Assembly (NCBI GenBank): GCA_963797765.1 | Contig: CAWCQU010000002.1 | Coordinates: 868,001-932,000 of the forward strand | Direction of reading: 5' to 3' | Source: JBGPTK01 sp963797765 | GTDB taxonomy: Bacteria; Acidobacteriota; Terriglobia; Acidiferrales; UBA7541 | DNA: 64,000 bases | Part shown: positions 27,912-38,580 of the stretch, piece after piece | Position numbering within the stretch: the stretch's first letter is position 1 | How the letters are laid out: each line of letters opens with the position of its first letter | Position numbers and translations under genes: made by a program | The notes under the pieces: model-generated | Seen by the model: the letters and a program-made list of their open reading frames with translations, nothing else | Databases searched by the model: none | Told to the model about the DNA's origin: nothing

Positions 27912-30380
27912 GTGGAGACATTCTGGCAGGACGTGAAGTACGGGATTCGCATGCTGGCGAAAAATCCCGGGTTCACGGCCGTGGCTGTGCTTACGCTTGC
28001 ACTGGGCATTGGGGCCAACACCGCGATTTTCAGCGTGGTTTATGCAGTGGTGATGAAGCCGCTGCCTTACAAACAGCCCCAACAATTGGTGCGCGTCTAT
28101 TCGGAATTTCCAACGTTTCCGGGTGGGGGGCTGCGCCGGTTCTGGATTTCCCCGCCGGAATATCTCGATATCAAACGCGATTCGACCTCCTGGCAATCCA
28201 TGGAAGCCTGGGCAGAAACCTCCGTGAACATCGCCGGTGTGACGGAACCCATCCGCACTGCCGCCACATACACCACCGGTGGATTACTGGAATCGCTGGG
28301 CGTTTCGCCGATGATCGGCCGGACGATCACCAACGAGGATGACAAGCCCGGCGCATCCGCGGTGGCGCTGATTTCCTATGGCTTGTGGCGGCGAGGTTTT
28401 GGCGGCGATCCTGGAATCGTGGGCCGTGACACCACGCTCAGCGGAGCCAAATGCACCATCATCGGAGTGATGCCGAAAGATTTTCAATTTCCTCCGGGCG
28501 AGGTCAATCCCGCAGAAGTGTGGTTGCCTCTGCAAATCGATCCGGCAAATCCCGGCGGCCGGGGCAGCCATTTTCTCTATTTGTTGGGGAGGATGAAGCC
28601 GGGCGTCACGCTGGCTCAGGCAAACGCGGAAATCACTCAACTGGTTCGCCACTATGGTGAAACGGCTTCGGCGAACACGCACGCATTCCGTCCGGACCGG
28701 CATCCCCTGGTGATGTATCCATTCCAGGCGGAAGTGATTCGCACGGTGCGGCCCGCGATGATCATGCTGCTGTTTGCGGTGGGTTTTGTGCTGCTGATCG
28801 CTTGCGTGAATGTGGCCAATCTTTTGCTGGCGCGCGCCGAGGTGCGGCAGCGCGAGACGGCGATTCGCACAGCGCTGGGCGCGTCGTTCGGCAGGCTGGC
28901 GCGGCAATTCATTGTGGAAGGCACGGTGCTGTCGCTATTGGGTGCTGCTGCGGGACTGGTGCTGGCCTATGGAAGCTTGCAATTGATCGTCAGCAGCAAT
29001 GCGGGAATGATCCCGCGCATTTCGGAAGTTTCGCTGAATGGCAAGGTGCTGCTATTTACCCTGTTGACGTGCGTTGCTACCGGAATCTTTTTTGGCCTGG
29101 CTCCGCTGGTGCAAGTGGTCACGCGCAATCTGCATGACTCGCTGAAGTCTTCGTCCGGCCGTTCCACGGCGACCGCAACAGCCAATTGGTTCCGGCGCGC
29201 CTTGGTGGTGGGAGAAGTGGCCCTTGCCCTGGTGCTGCTGGTGGGTTGCGGCCTGCTCGTGCGCGGATTTTGGAACCTGCTCCAAGTGAATCCCGGCTAT
29301 TCACCGCACGGCTTGATGACCATGAACGTCGCGTTGTCGCAGACTGCTTATCCCGAAAACAAGAATGCAATCGCTTTCTGGGCGGACCTTCAGGAACGAA
29401 TGTCCCGATTGCCCGGCGTAAAGTCAGCGGCGCTCGTTTCCGGCTTGCCGCCCGAGCGGCGGATCAACGCGAACGATACGACCATCGAAAACCTGCCCAT
29501 GGGGCCGGACGCGCCCATTCAAAACGTGGATTTCTGGCAGACCGTCAGCGATCACTACTTTGAGACGCTGGGAATTCCGCTGATTGAAGGCCGGTTGTTT
29601 GACGAGCGGGATGGCGATGGCGCTCCTTCCGTCGCGATCGTGAATCAGGCGATGGCACTCCATTTTTGGAAGAATGAAAGCGCCGTCGGCAAGCGGGTCC
29701 GCCCCGGGGGCAATCCACCAGGGCCGTGGCTGACCATCGTTGGAGTGGTCGCTGACGCGAAGAATGCCGGACTCGACCGTCCGGCGGGAACGGAGCTTTA
29801 TTTTCCGTACCGCCAAATGGCGACCAATGGATTCGGGATTCGCAATTTTTCGATTGTGTTGCGAACAAATGGCGATCCGGCAGCGCTCTCCAATTCTGCC
29901 TCCGCCGTAATTCACCAGGCCGATCCTTCTTTGCCGATCGCGAATGTGCGGACGATGGATGAGGTTCTTTCCGCAGCCGAATCGCGTCCGCGATTTCTCA
30001 CGCTCTTGCTCACGCTGTTTTCCGTCGTTGCGCTGGCGCTTGCTGCCGTGGGTATTTATGGGTTGATGGCTTATTCCGTGGCGCAGCGTATGCAGGAAAT
30101 CGGAATTCGCATGGCGCTGGGAGCGCAGGCGCGGGATGTGCTGCGGCTGATCCTAGGCAGCGGGATGGGATTGACAATGGCGGGCGTGCTGCTGGGATTT
30201 GTGGTGGCGTTGGTATTGTCGCGGGCGATGACCAGCATGCTGTTCGGCGTGAAAGCCACCGATCCGCTCACCTTCGCCGCGGTGGCGCTTTTGCTTTCGG
30301 GAGTAGCGCTGCTGGCTTGCTACGTGCCGGCACGGCGCGCGACCAAGATCGATCCGCTGGTCGCGCTGCGATACGAGTGA
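27912..30380 (+). CDS. ADOP-family double MacB/FtsX permease (copy I)
   Basis: This intact protein of 822 residues starts at GTG 27912. The segment before it is purine-rich (GGGGGAAAGCGAGG) and serves as SD. It opens ETFWQDVKYGIRMLAKNPGF. The first periplasmic domain contains a Gly- and Phe-rich stretch (GGGLRRFWI) not seen in the other copies. The first FtsX domain carries LIACVNVANLLLARAEV, and the second MQEIGIRMALGAQ. The ending is IDPLVALRYE. Copy J follows after 15 bp. Confidence 0.95.
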   Translation: METFWQDVKYGIRMLAKNPGFTAVAVLTLALGIGANTAIFSVVYAVVMKPLPYKQPQQLVRVYSEFPTFPGGGLRRFWISPPEYLDIKRDSTSWQSMEAWAETSVNIAGVTEPIRTAATYTTGGLLESLGVSPMIGRTITNEDDKPGASAVALISYGLWRRGFGGDPGIVGRDTTLSGAKCTIIGVMPKDFQFPPGEVNPAEVWLPLQIDPANPGGRGSHFLYLLGRMKPGVTLAQANAEITQLVRHYGETASANTHAFRPDRHPLVMYPFQAEVIRTVRPAMIMLLFAVGFVLLIACVNVANLLLARAEVRQRETAIRTALGASFGRLARQFIVEGTVLSLLGAAAGLVLAYGSLQLIVSSNAGMIPRISEVSLNGKVLLFTLLTCVATGIFFGLAPLVQVVTRNLHDSLKSSSGRSTATATANWFRRALVVGEVALALVLLVGCGLLVRGFWNLLQVNPGYSPHGLMTMNVALSQTAYPENKNAIAFWADLQERMSRLPGVKSAALVSGLPPERRINANDTTIENLPMGPDAPIQNVDFWQTVSDHYFETLGIPLIEGRLFDERDGDGAPSVAIVNQAMALHFWKNESAVGKRVRPGGNPPGPWLTIVGVVADAKNAGLDRPAGTELYFPYRQMATNGFGIRNFSIVLRTNGDPAALSNSASAVIHQADPSLPIANVRTMDEVLSAAESRPRFLTLLLTLFSVVALALAAVGIYGLMAYSVAQRMQEIGIRMALGAQARDVLRLILGSGMGLTMAGVLLGFVVALVLSRAMTSMLFGVKATDPLTFAAVALLLSGVALLACYVPARRATKIDPLVALRYE

Positions 30381-30395
30381 GGGGCGGGGAATCGA

Positions 30396-32810
30396 ATGGA
30401 GAAACTCTGGCAGGATTTGCGGTACGGATTTCGGGCGCTTCGCCGAACGCCTGGATTCACCGCGATCGCGATCCTTACGCTGGCTTTGGGGATTGGCGCG
30501 AACACCACCATTTTCAGCGTGGTGAACGGGGTGCTTCTGCGTCCGCTTCCGTTCAAGAATTCCAGCCGCTTGGTGTGGGCCTGGGGCAATTTTAAACTGG
30601 GCAATCAGGCCGCGGTGTCGCCTTCCGATTTTCTGGATTACCGCGCGCAGAATCATGTGTTCGAACAATTGGGCGCCATCAGCGTGGGAAGCCCGCTCTT
30701 CAATCTTGCTGGAAATGACCAGCCTGCCCAGCTGAAGGGGGCCATGGTGACCAGCGGATTTTTCGAAGCGCTGGGAGTGCGCCCGCTGCTGGGCCGCACG
30801 TTTCTTCCCTCCGACGAACAAGTGATCGATCCGCAAGTGGTGATTCTGGGAAAGCGTTTGTGGCGGGAACGCTTTGGCAGCGATCCGAACGTGATCGGAA
30901 AAGTGGCGACGATCGACGGTCAAGGCCGCACGGTGGTCGGCGTGCTGCGCGAGGATCTTCCAGTATTCTCCGATGGGGATTTGTGGATCGCGGCGCCGCT
31001 GCAAAGCAGCGGCATGAACTCGAGGCGCGCGCATTTCTTCCGGCCGGTCGGGCTACTCAAGCCCGGCGTCAACCTTTCGCAGGCTCAATCGGAACTGGAC
31101 ACCATTGCGAATCGGCTGGCGATGCAATATCCCGACACCAATTCCGGTTGGAGTCTTCGGCTGGTTCCGCTGAAAACCGCGCTGGTGGGCGATTCCGGCC
31201 CGGCATTGCTGGTGCTGCTGGGAGCCGTGGCATTGGTGCTCCTGATCGCGTGTTCCAATGTTGCCAGTTTGCTGCTCGCTCGAAATAGCACGCGCGTGAA
31301 GGAAATCGCGATTCGCACGGCGCTGGGAGCCGGCCGCGGGCGGCTGCTGCGCCAATTGCTCACCGAAAGCATTCTGCTGGCGCTGGCCGGCGGCATTGCG
31401 GGGATTTTTCTGGCCGGCGCAGGCGTGGACGCGCTGAAAAGCCTGGGACCGGATTACCTTCCGCGCCTGGATGAAATCAATTTGAACGGCGCTGTATTGG
31501 CATTCACGGCGGGCGTTTCTTTGCTCACCGGAATCCTGTTTGGCCTGGGACCGGCTCTCCAGGCGAGCCGGCAGGATTTGACCAAGAGTTTGAAAGAAGG
31601 CGGCGCTGCCGGGGACTCCCGGTCGAGGCATCGCACGCAGAATTTTCTGGTGGTGGCGGAAGTGACGCTATCCCTGATCGTTCTGATCGCGTCCGGTTTA
31701 TTGCTAAATAGTTTTTGGAAACTGATGCACGTGAATCCAGGCTTCGATCCATCCAAAACCGTGACCGCACAAATTACGCTGGTCTACGAACGATATAAAG
31801 CCGAGGCCCCACGCATAACTTTCTTTGACGAGTTGCTGGACCGGACCAAGTCCCTGCAGGGTGTGGAGTCCGCGGGCATGATCTCTGAATTGCCGCTCAG
31901 CGGGCAGGCCAACGATACTTTTTTTACGGTCCAGGAACGTCCGCCAGCCAATCCCGACGATAAGAACGATGCGGATTTCCGCGTTGTAGGCGGCGATTAT
32001 TTTCAAGCCATGCGGATTCCCTTGCTGAGCGGGCGCTGGTTCACCCGGCAAGATACTGCGGATGCGCCCGCCGTAATCGTGATCAACGAGCCGCTGGCAA
32101 AACGCTATTTCCCGGGCCAAAACCCGATCGGGAAGCACCTGGAGGTATTCGAAGGGAAGCCGGAATTCGTCAGCCGCGAAATTGTGGGCATTGTCGGCGG
32201 CGTGAAGCACTTTGCGCTGCAGGAAAACCCGCGGGCGGAAATGTTCGTGCCGTATTCGCAGACACCGAACTTCAGTATGAACCTTGTGGTGCGAAGTTCA
32301 GGCGATCCCGCGGCAATTCCTGCGGCGGTGCGCCAGGCAGTGCGCACCGTCGATTCAAGCGAAGCGACATCCACTTTCCGCACGATGGGCGAGGTAGTTT
32401 CCGCATCCAGGGCGGGCGACCGCTTCAATGCGCTGCTCCTGGGAGCGTTTGGCGGCATGTCGCTGCTCTTGACGGCGGCCGGCATTTTCGGCGTGCTTTC
32501 CTATCTGGTGACGCAGCGGACGCGCGAGATCGGCGTGCGCATGGCGCTGGGCGCGCAGCCGAGTGATGTGTTGCGGGTGATTGTGGGGCACGGAATGCGC
32601 CTGGTGCTCGCCGGAATTGCGCTCGGAGCCGTGGGGGCGATCGGGTTGACGCGCTGGATGGCCAGTTTTCTTTTTGACGTAAAACCAACCGACCCATTGA
32701 CGTTCACCGCCGTGGCGCTGGTGCTATTGCTGACCGCGATTGGCGCGTGTTATTTCCCGGCGCGCCGGGCCATGCAAGTGGACCCGATGGTGGCGCTGCG
32801 ATACGAATAA
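30396..32810 (+). CDS. ADOP-family double MacB/FtsX permease (copy J)
   Basis: This intact protein of 804 residues opens EKLWQDLRYGFRALRRTPGF, with GGGGCGGGG upstream acting as a modest SD. The first FtsX domain contains LIACSNVASLLLARNST, with Ser replacing Asn in the usual VANLLLAR run. The second FtsX domain contains TREIGVRMALGAQ, and the ending is VDPMVALRYE. It forms a close pair with copy I (15 bp) and is followed by copy K after 37 bp. Confidence 0.95.
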   Translation: MEKLWQDLRYGFRALRRTPGFTAIAILTLALGIGANTTIFSVVNGVLLRPLPFKNSSRLVWAWGNFKLGNQAAVSPSDFLDYRAQNHVFEQLGAISVGSPLFNLAGNDQPAQLKGAMVTSGFFEALGVRPLLGRTFLPSDEQVIDPQVVILGKRLWRERFGSDPNVIGKVATIDGQGRTVVGVLREDLPVFSDGDLWIAAPLQSSGMNSRRAHFFRPVGLLKPGVNLSQAQSELDTIANRLAMQYPDTNSGWSLRLVPLKTALVGDSGPALLVLLGAVALVLLIACSNVASLLLARNSTRVKEIAIRTALGAGRGRLLRQLLTESILLALAGGIAGIFLAGAGVDALKSLGPDYLPRLDEINLNGAVLAFTAGVSLLTGILFGLGPALQASRQDLTKSLKEGGAAGDSRSRHRTQNFLVVAEVTLSLIVLIASGLLLNSFWKLMHVNPGFDPSKTVTAQITLVYERYKAEAPRITFFDELLDRTKSLQGVESAGMISELPLSGQANDTFFTVQERPPANPDDKNDADFRVVGGDYFQAMRIPLLSGRWFTRQDTADAPAVIVINEPLAKRYFPGQNPIGKHLEVFEGKPEFVSREIVGIVGGVKHFALQENPRAEMFVPYSQTPNFSMNLVVRSSGDPAAIPAAVRQAVRTVDSSEATSTFRTMGEVVSASRAGDRFNALLLGAFGGMSLLLTAAGIFGVLSYLVTQRTREIGVRMALGAQPSDVLRVIVGHGMRLVLAGIALGAVGAIGLTRWMASFLFDVKPTDPLTFTAVALVLLLTAIGACYFPARRAMQVDPMVALRYE

Positions 32811-32847
32811 GAATTTGGAATTCGGAAAGTTTCAGGGAGGGAGAACG

Positions 32848-35326
32848 ATGAATGCGTTCTGGCAGGATTTGCGTTACGCGCTGCGAATGGTTCGCAAGAA
32901 CCGGGGATTCAGCGCGGTGGCGATTCTTTCCCTGGCGCTGGGGATCGGCGCGAACACCACGATTTTCACCGTCATCAATGCGGTGTCTGCTGAATCCGCT
33001 GCCGGTGAAAGACATTTCTGGATTGATGGATATTTCCACGGTGGATTCGAAAACCTCCATCACCGGAGGCGCGAATTTCGTCAAGCTGCCGGTCTCATAT
33101 TTCAATTTCAAGGACTATCGCGACCAGAATAACGTTCTCTCCGGAACCTGCGCGTATTCCTTCGCGGCGCTTACCTTGAGCGGAAAAGGCGAACCGCAGC
33201 AATTTACAGCCCTGCTGGTGAGCGCGAATTATTTCGATTTGCTGGGCGTGAAGCCGGCCCTGGGCCGCACCTTTTTCCCGGATGAGGATCAGAAGCCCGG
33301 CGGAAATACGGTCGCGGTGCTGAGCTATAGCTTGTGGGCGCGGCAATTCGGCGCCGACCCGAAAATTATCGGACAAAACATTACTCTGAACGCCATCGGC
33401 TACACCGTGATCGGCGTGGCGCCGCCGAATTTCAAAGGCACGCTTTCGTTTCTGCCTAATGACATGATCTGGATTCCCATTAGCATGAATCAGGTAGCGC
33501 TCTCGGGCCCGCTGAAGACTTTCTACAACGACCGCCGCGCCCTGTTCGTTTTCGCCTTTGGCCGGTTGAAGCCCGGCGTCACGCGCGAGCAGGCCCAGGC
33601 GGGCTTGAAAGCAATTGCCGCCGGCCTGGAGAAAGAATATCCGAAAGACAACCAGGGCCGCAGCGTGGTGCTCACGCCGCTTGCGGACGCCGCGGTGGGA
33701 GTGAATCAACGCAGCCAGTTCAACCTGGCCGGCGGGATGCTGATGGCGGTTGTGGGGCTGGTGCTGCTGATTGCCTGCGTGAACCTGGCCAATCTGCTGC
33801 TGGCGCAAGCCGCCAAACGCGAAAAAGAAATGAGCGTGCGCGCCGCTCTGGGAGCCAGTTCGCGTCGGCTGATGCGCCAGGTTCTGACGGAGAGCATGGT
33901 TCTGGCGCTTCTCGGCGGAGTGTTTGGCCTCGTTCTTGCCTATTGGGGCCGCGATGTATTGTGGTCGGTCCGTCCGGCATTTTTGGCCAAATCGGACATC
34001 GACCTTTCGCTCGATGGGCGTGTGCTGGGATTCACGCTGGGCATTTCGTTGCTCACGGGCGTGCTGTTTGGATTGATTCCGGCAATTCGAGTGGCCCGTC
34101 CCGACCTGATCGAGAATCTGAAGGTCGGAGGGCGCGGCAACACGATGGGATGGGGCCGCAACAAGCTCCGCAGCTTGCTGGTAATTTCAGAAATCGCGCT
34201 GGCTCTGGTGGCGCTGATCGGCGCGGGGCTTTTTGTTCGCAGCATGAATTATGCCCAGCAGCTCGATCCTGGCTTTGAATCCAAGAATCTCTTCGTCCTC
34301 AATTTTGACCTGGGGTCGCAGCAATATTCTCCGGAACGCGGCCAGCAATATTACCGCGACGCAATCGAGAAAGCCCAGGCCTCACCGGGAGTGGAGGCTG
34401 CGACTATCGCGTCGAATCCTCCGCTGGGCGGCGGATTTGGGCGCACGGTTTTCCGCGAAGGCGAGCAGCAAGTGCCGGGCAAGCACGGCAGCCTGGTGAC
34501 GCTGGACCAGGTCGCCACAAACTATTTCCAGACTCTTCGGGTTCCGCTTTTGCGCGGCCGCGAATTTAACGATTCCGACCGCGAAAAAACCACGCAGGTC
34601 GCCATCATCAACGAAGCGATGGCCAAGCATTTCTGGCCGAATGAAGAAGCGCTTGGAAAGCGCTTCACATTCTTTGGCGAAGACCAGCTTCGTGAAGTGG
34701 TTGGAGTTGTCGGGGATACTACGGTGGTTGCGGTGGGAGAAGATCCCGTCCCACTGGTTTACCTGCCGCTGCTGCAGAACTACAGCCCGGCCGCCACGAT
34801 GCAAGTGCGCACCTCCGGAAATCCTAACGCAGTGCTGGGAACGGTGCGGGCCCAGGTGCAATCGGTGGATCGAAACCTGGCGCTCACAAACATCCAAACC
34901 ATCGGTCAAATCCTGGGCAACGGTTTGTGGGCCGCAAGGATGGGCGCAGCCCTGTTGACGCTTTTCGCGTTGATCGCTCTGATTCTGGCCTCGATTGGAA
35001 TTTATGGAGTGATGGCGTATTCCGTCGCTCAGCGGACTCAAGAAGTGGGCATCCGCATGGCGCTGGGAGCGCAGCCGGGAGACGTGTTCAAGCTGGTGAT
35101 CGGCCAGGGAATGATTCTGGCGGGCATTGGAATGGTCACAGGACTTGTGGGCGCGCTGCTGCTTACGCGTGTGCTGGCCAGCCTGCTGTTCGGCGTCAGC
35201 CCGCACGATCCGGCCACGTTTGGCGGCGTCACTTTGCTGCTGGGCGTGGTGGCATTGCTGGCGTGTTATGTGCCGGCGCGGCGGGCCACCCGGATTGATC
35301 CGTTGGTGGCATTGCGCTACGAGTAG
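32848..35326 (+). CDS. ADOP-family permease (copy K), one frameshift near the start
   Basis: The true start is ATG 32848, with GGGAGGGAG upstream, opening NAFWQDLRYALRMVRKNRGF and continuing through LALGIGANTTIFTVINAV. An extra T near 32986 then shifts the frame; the main frame resumes as LLNPLPVKDISG and is open to 35326. The ORF beginning at 32852 in the later frame is an artefact for its first 45 codons. Corrected, the product is about 825 residues with both FtsX domains and the ending IDPLVALRYE. The first FtsX domain reads LIACVNLANLLLAQAAK. A sequencing error is suspected. Its stop codon TAG directly abuts the ATG at 35327. Confidence 0.88.
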
Positions 35327-35347
35327 ATGAGATCGAGGGGGAGAAAG

Positions 35348-36100
35348 TTGAGTGCATCGGTGCAGCCAATTCAGAACGAATTGGAAAGCGGCGGCATGGA
35401 CCGGCGCGGGCGGGCCGGCGTGCAAGCTTTGGCGGAAGAAATTGTGGAACGCGTGCGCGGCTTAAAAGACGCAAATACAGCAAACGTGCGCGCAGTTCGC
35501 CGGGAATTTTCCAAGCGGCTGAAGGATGCGGCGCCGCACGTGATGGTGGAGCTGGCGCACCTGCTGCTGCAAGAACAGGTGTTCATGTTTCGTTTTGTGG
35601 CCTACGAGCTCTTGCATTATCACCCCGCGGCGTTTCATCACTTGCGGGTGTGGGATTTGGACCGGCTGGCGGCAGGGCTGGACCGCTGGGAATCGGTGGA
35701 CACGTTTGCGCTGTATCTATCGGGTCCGCTGTGGCGAGACCGGAGAATCAGCGATGAGGTGGTGCAAAACTGGGCGCGTTCGAAAGATCATTGGTGGAGG
35801 CGCGTGGCGCTGGTGTGCACGGTTCCGCTGAATAACCAGACGCAAGGCGGCGCGGGCGACCCTTCCCGCACACTGAAGGTTTGCCGCTTACTGCTGCGTG
35901 ACCGCGATCCGATGGTGGTGAAAGCGATGTCCTGGGCGCTGCGCGAGCTGGCCAAGCGCGATCCCAAGACGGTGCGCGCATTCCTGAGTGCGAATAAGCA
36001 ATTTCTGGCGCCGCGCGCATTTCGCGAGGTGCAGAACAAGCTGAAGACCGGATTAAAGAACCCGCGCCTTAAAAAAACCGCGCGGCGTCGAGCGAGGTAA
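35348..36100 (+). CDS. DNA alkylation repair (AlkD-like HEAT-repeat) protein
   Basis: This all-helical protein (250 residues from TTG 35348) resembles the AlkD family of DNA glycosylases, which remove alkylated purines without base flipping. Features include RAVRREFSKRL, an FVAYELLHYHP helix, the W-x-x-VDTFALYLSGPLWRD stretch, SKDHWWRRVALVCTVPL, and VKAMSWALREL, followed by a basic tail rich in Lys and Arg. TTG 35348 is preferred because GAGGGGGAG precedes it by a few bases; an ATG at 35327 abuts the previous stop but has no SD, and ATG 35396 is another possibility. It sits between permease copies K and L with only 2 bp to the latter, so it is embedded in an operon to which it has no obvious functional tie. 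Family assignment is confident, activity less so. Confidence 0.82.
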   Translation: MSASVQPIQNELESGGMDRRGRAGVQALAEEIVERVRGLKDANTANVRAVRREFSKRLKDAAPHVMVELAHLLLQEQVFMFRFVAYELLHYHPAAFHHLRVWDLDRLAAGLDRWESVDTFALYLSGPLWRDRRISDEVVQNWARSKDHWWRRVALVCTVPLNNQTQGGAGDPSRTLKVCRLLLRDRDPMVVKAMSWALRELAKRDPKTVRAFLSANKQFLAPRAFREVQNKLKTGLKNPRLKKTARRRAR

Positions 36101-36102
36101 GC

Positions 36103-38542
36103 ATGGACATTCTCTGGCAGGATTTGCGCTACAGCGTTCGCATGTTGGCGAAGGTGCCCGGCTTCGCTGTGGTGGCTATTCTTACGCTCGCGCTGGGGAT
36201 CGGCGCGAACACCGCCATTTTCAGCGTGGTGAATCGCGTCCTGCTGACTCGTCTTCCATTCCGGCAACCGGACCGCCTGGTGATGGTGTGGGAACAGAAT
36301 CCGCATCGCAACAATAATCAGAATGTTTCTTCGCCGGCCAATTTTCTCAACTGGCAGGATCGCAACACGGTATTCGAGCAGATGGCGGCGAGTTATGACA
36401 ATCGCGTGAATCTGACCGGCGAAGGAGATCCCGAGGAAGTAGCGATTCAGGCGGTTTCACCGAATCTTATTTTCAATGCTGGGAGTGAACACGGCGATCG
36501 GGCGGACTTTTACGGCGGAGGACGGCCAAGCCGGTCACGACGACGTTGTGATCCTCAGCTACGGCCTGTGGCTGCGGAAATTCGGCGGCGACCCGAATCT
36601 GGTGGGCAAATCGATCCAGATCGACGGCAAGTCGATGCCAGTGCTGGGAGTGATGCCGCGCGGGTTCGATCTCTTCATCAAGCAGGGCTCGCTGATCAAC
36701 CAGCGCTCCGAGCTGTGGACTCCCATTGCATTTACGGAGAAGTCCCGGACGCGAGGCGGGCGGTTTATGACCACATTCGCCCGGCTGAAACCGGGGATCA
36801 CCCTCGCGCAGGCGCAATCGCAAATGGATTCGATCGCGAGTCAATTGGAAAAAGAATATCCGGATTTCGACGCGCGCTGGGGCGTGAACCTTGTTCCCCT
36901 GAACGAGCAATTCACGGGCGAAATTCGACCCGCGCTGCTGGTGCTGCTGGGCGCCGTTTGCCTGGTGCTGCTGATTGCCTGCGCCAACGTCGCCAATCTT
37001 CTGCTTTCGCGGGCCGCGGTGCGCCGTAAGGAAATTGCGTTGCGTGCGGCGCTCGGCGCGACCCGGTGGCGCATTGCGCGGCAATTGTTGACGGAGAGCC
37101 TGCTGCTTGCCACGGCGGGAGGCGCGCTGGGATTGTTTCTGGCGGTGTGGGGAGCGGATTTGCTGCTGCGGATCAGTCCGGCAGGATTGTTGGATATCAA
37201 GAATCTCGGAATCGATACGCGCATTCTTGCATTTACCGCCGCGATCTCGCTTCTCACCGGACTGGTCTTCGGTTTCGCCCCCGCGTTCGAGGCGGCTCGT
37301 TCGAGCATCAATTCGTCGCTGCAGGAAAGCGGCCGGGCTGGCAGAGCCTCAGCGGGCAGCAACCGGCGCGTGCGAAATATATTCGTAATCGCAGAGATCG
37401 CGCTTTCGTTGCTGCTGCTGGTGGGATCGGGCCTTTTGATTCGCAGCTTTGTGCGCTTGCAAGCGGTGAATCCCGGCTTCAATCCTGAAAACCTGCTTAC
37501 CGTTCAGTTGAAGATTCCAGTTTCGAAGTACAAAGATGACGGATCAAGAATTACGTTTTTTAGTGAATTGTTGCGGAGCGTAAATTCTCTGCCCGGCGTC
37601 CGCTCCGCCGCCAGCGAAAGTTATGCTCCGTTCACCAGCATGGGCGCTGCCACCGACTACGTGGTGGAGGGCCGGCCCGAGCTTCCGGCGGGGCAACTTC
37701 CGGTGACGGATGTGCGCGTGGTCTCACCGAATTATTTCGAAACCATGAATATTCCCCTGGTGCGCGGACGCACGTTCAACGCTCGCGAAGCCACCGAGGC
37801 ATCCCACGTCGTGATCATCAGCGAGGCCATGGCGCGCGAATCCTGGCCCAATGAAGATCCCATCGGCAAGCGCGTGACGATCAACATGCTGATGAAGAAC
37901 GTGCCCAGCGAAATCATCGGCATCGTCGGCAACGTTAAGCATCAAGGTCTGGATACCACTCCGGGCGCGATGTCCTACTGGCCGCATCCGGAGCTTGCCT
38001 ACAACGCCATGGACCTGGTGATCCGCACGTATTCCGATCCGAAGGGCGTTGTGGGCGCTGTGCGCAACGAAGTTCATCAGATGGACCCGGACCAGCCTCT
38101 TTCGAATATCGCCACGATGGAAGAATTGATGTCCAAATCGATGGCGCAGCGGCGGTTCAGCATGTTTTTGCTCAGCACCTTCGCCGCGCTCGCGTTGCTG
38201 CTGGCGGCCGTCGGAGTTTACGGGGTGATGGCTTACAGCGTTGCTCAGCGCACCCAGGAAATTGGAATCCGCATAGCGCTGGGGGCGCAGCACCAGGATG
38301 TTCTTAGGATGGTTGTTGCCGAGGGCCTCAGGCTCGCTGTGGCGGGAGTTGCCATCGGCCTGGCCGGGGCAACCGCCTTATCACGTGTGATGGAATCGTT
38401 TTTGTTCGGTGTCGGCGAACGGGATGCGCTCACGTTTTTCAGCGTGGCGGCGTTGCTGCTGGCAACGGCGTTGCTGGCCTGCTACATCCCGGCGCGCCGC
38501 GCCACCGCGGTCGATCCGATGGTGGCATTGCGTTACGAGTAG
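36103..38542 (+). CDS. ADOP-family permease (copy L), one frameshift
   Basis: The start is ATG 36103 with GAGG upstream, opening DILWQDLRYSVRMLAKVPGF. The frame is intact to QAVSPNL, then shifts near 36470, where an extra A in CTTATTTTC moves the continuation SMLGVNTAIGRTF into the next frame, which is open to 38542. Corrected length is about 812 residues with complete ADOP architecture: a first FtsX domain with LIACANVANLLLSRAAV, a second with TQEIGIRIALGAQ, and the ending VDPMVALRYE. It is 2 bp after the AlkD-like gene and 38 bp before copy M. Confidence 0.88.
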
Positions 38543-38580
38543 CGGGCAAATGATCGCTATACGCCCGGTCAGGTGAAACG

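Noticed and set aside
32852..32985. Start of the long frame for copy K
   Set aside because: The first 45 codons translate to an Arg/Trp-rich sequence unlike the family, while the other frame from 32848 gives the conserved NAFWQDLRYALRM start. The frame switch is an indel, not an alternative start.
13042..38542. Programmed ribosomal frameshifting in ADOP genes
   Set aside because: The shift sites share no slippery heptamer, SD-like stimulator or common position within the gene, and similar indels occur in unrelated genes at 46468 and 61841.
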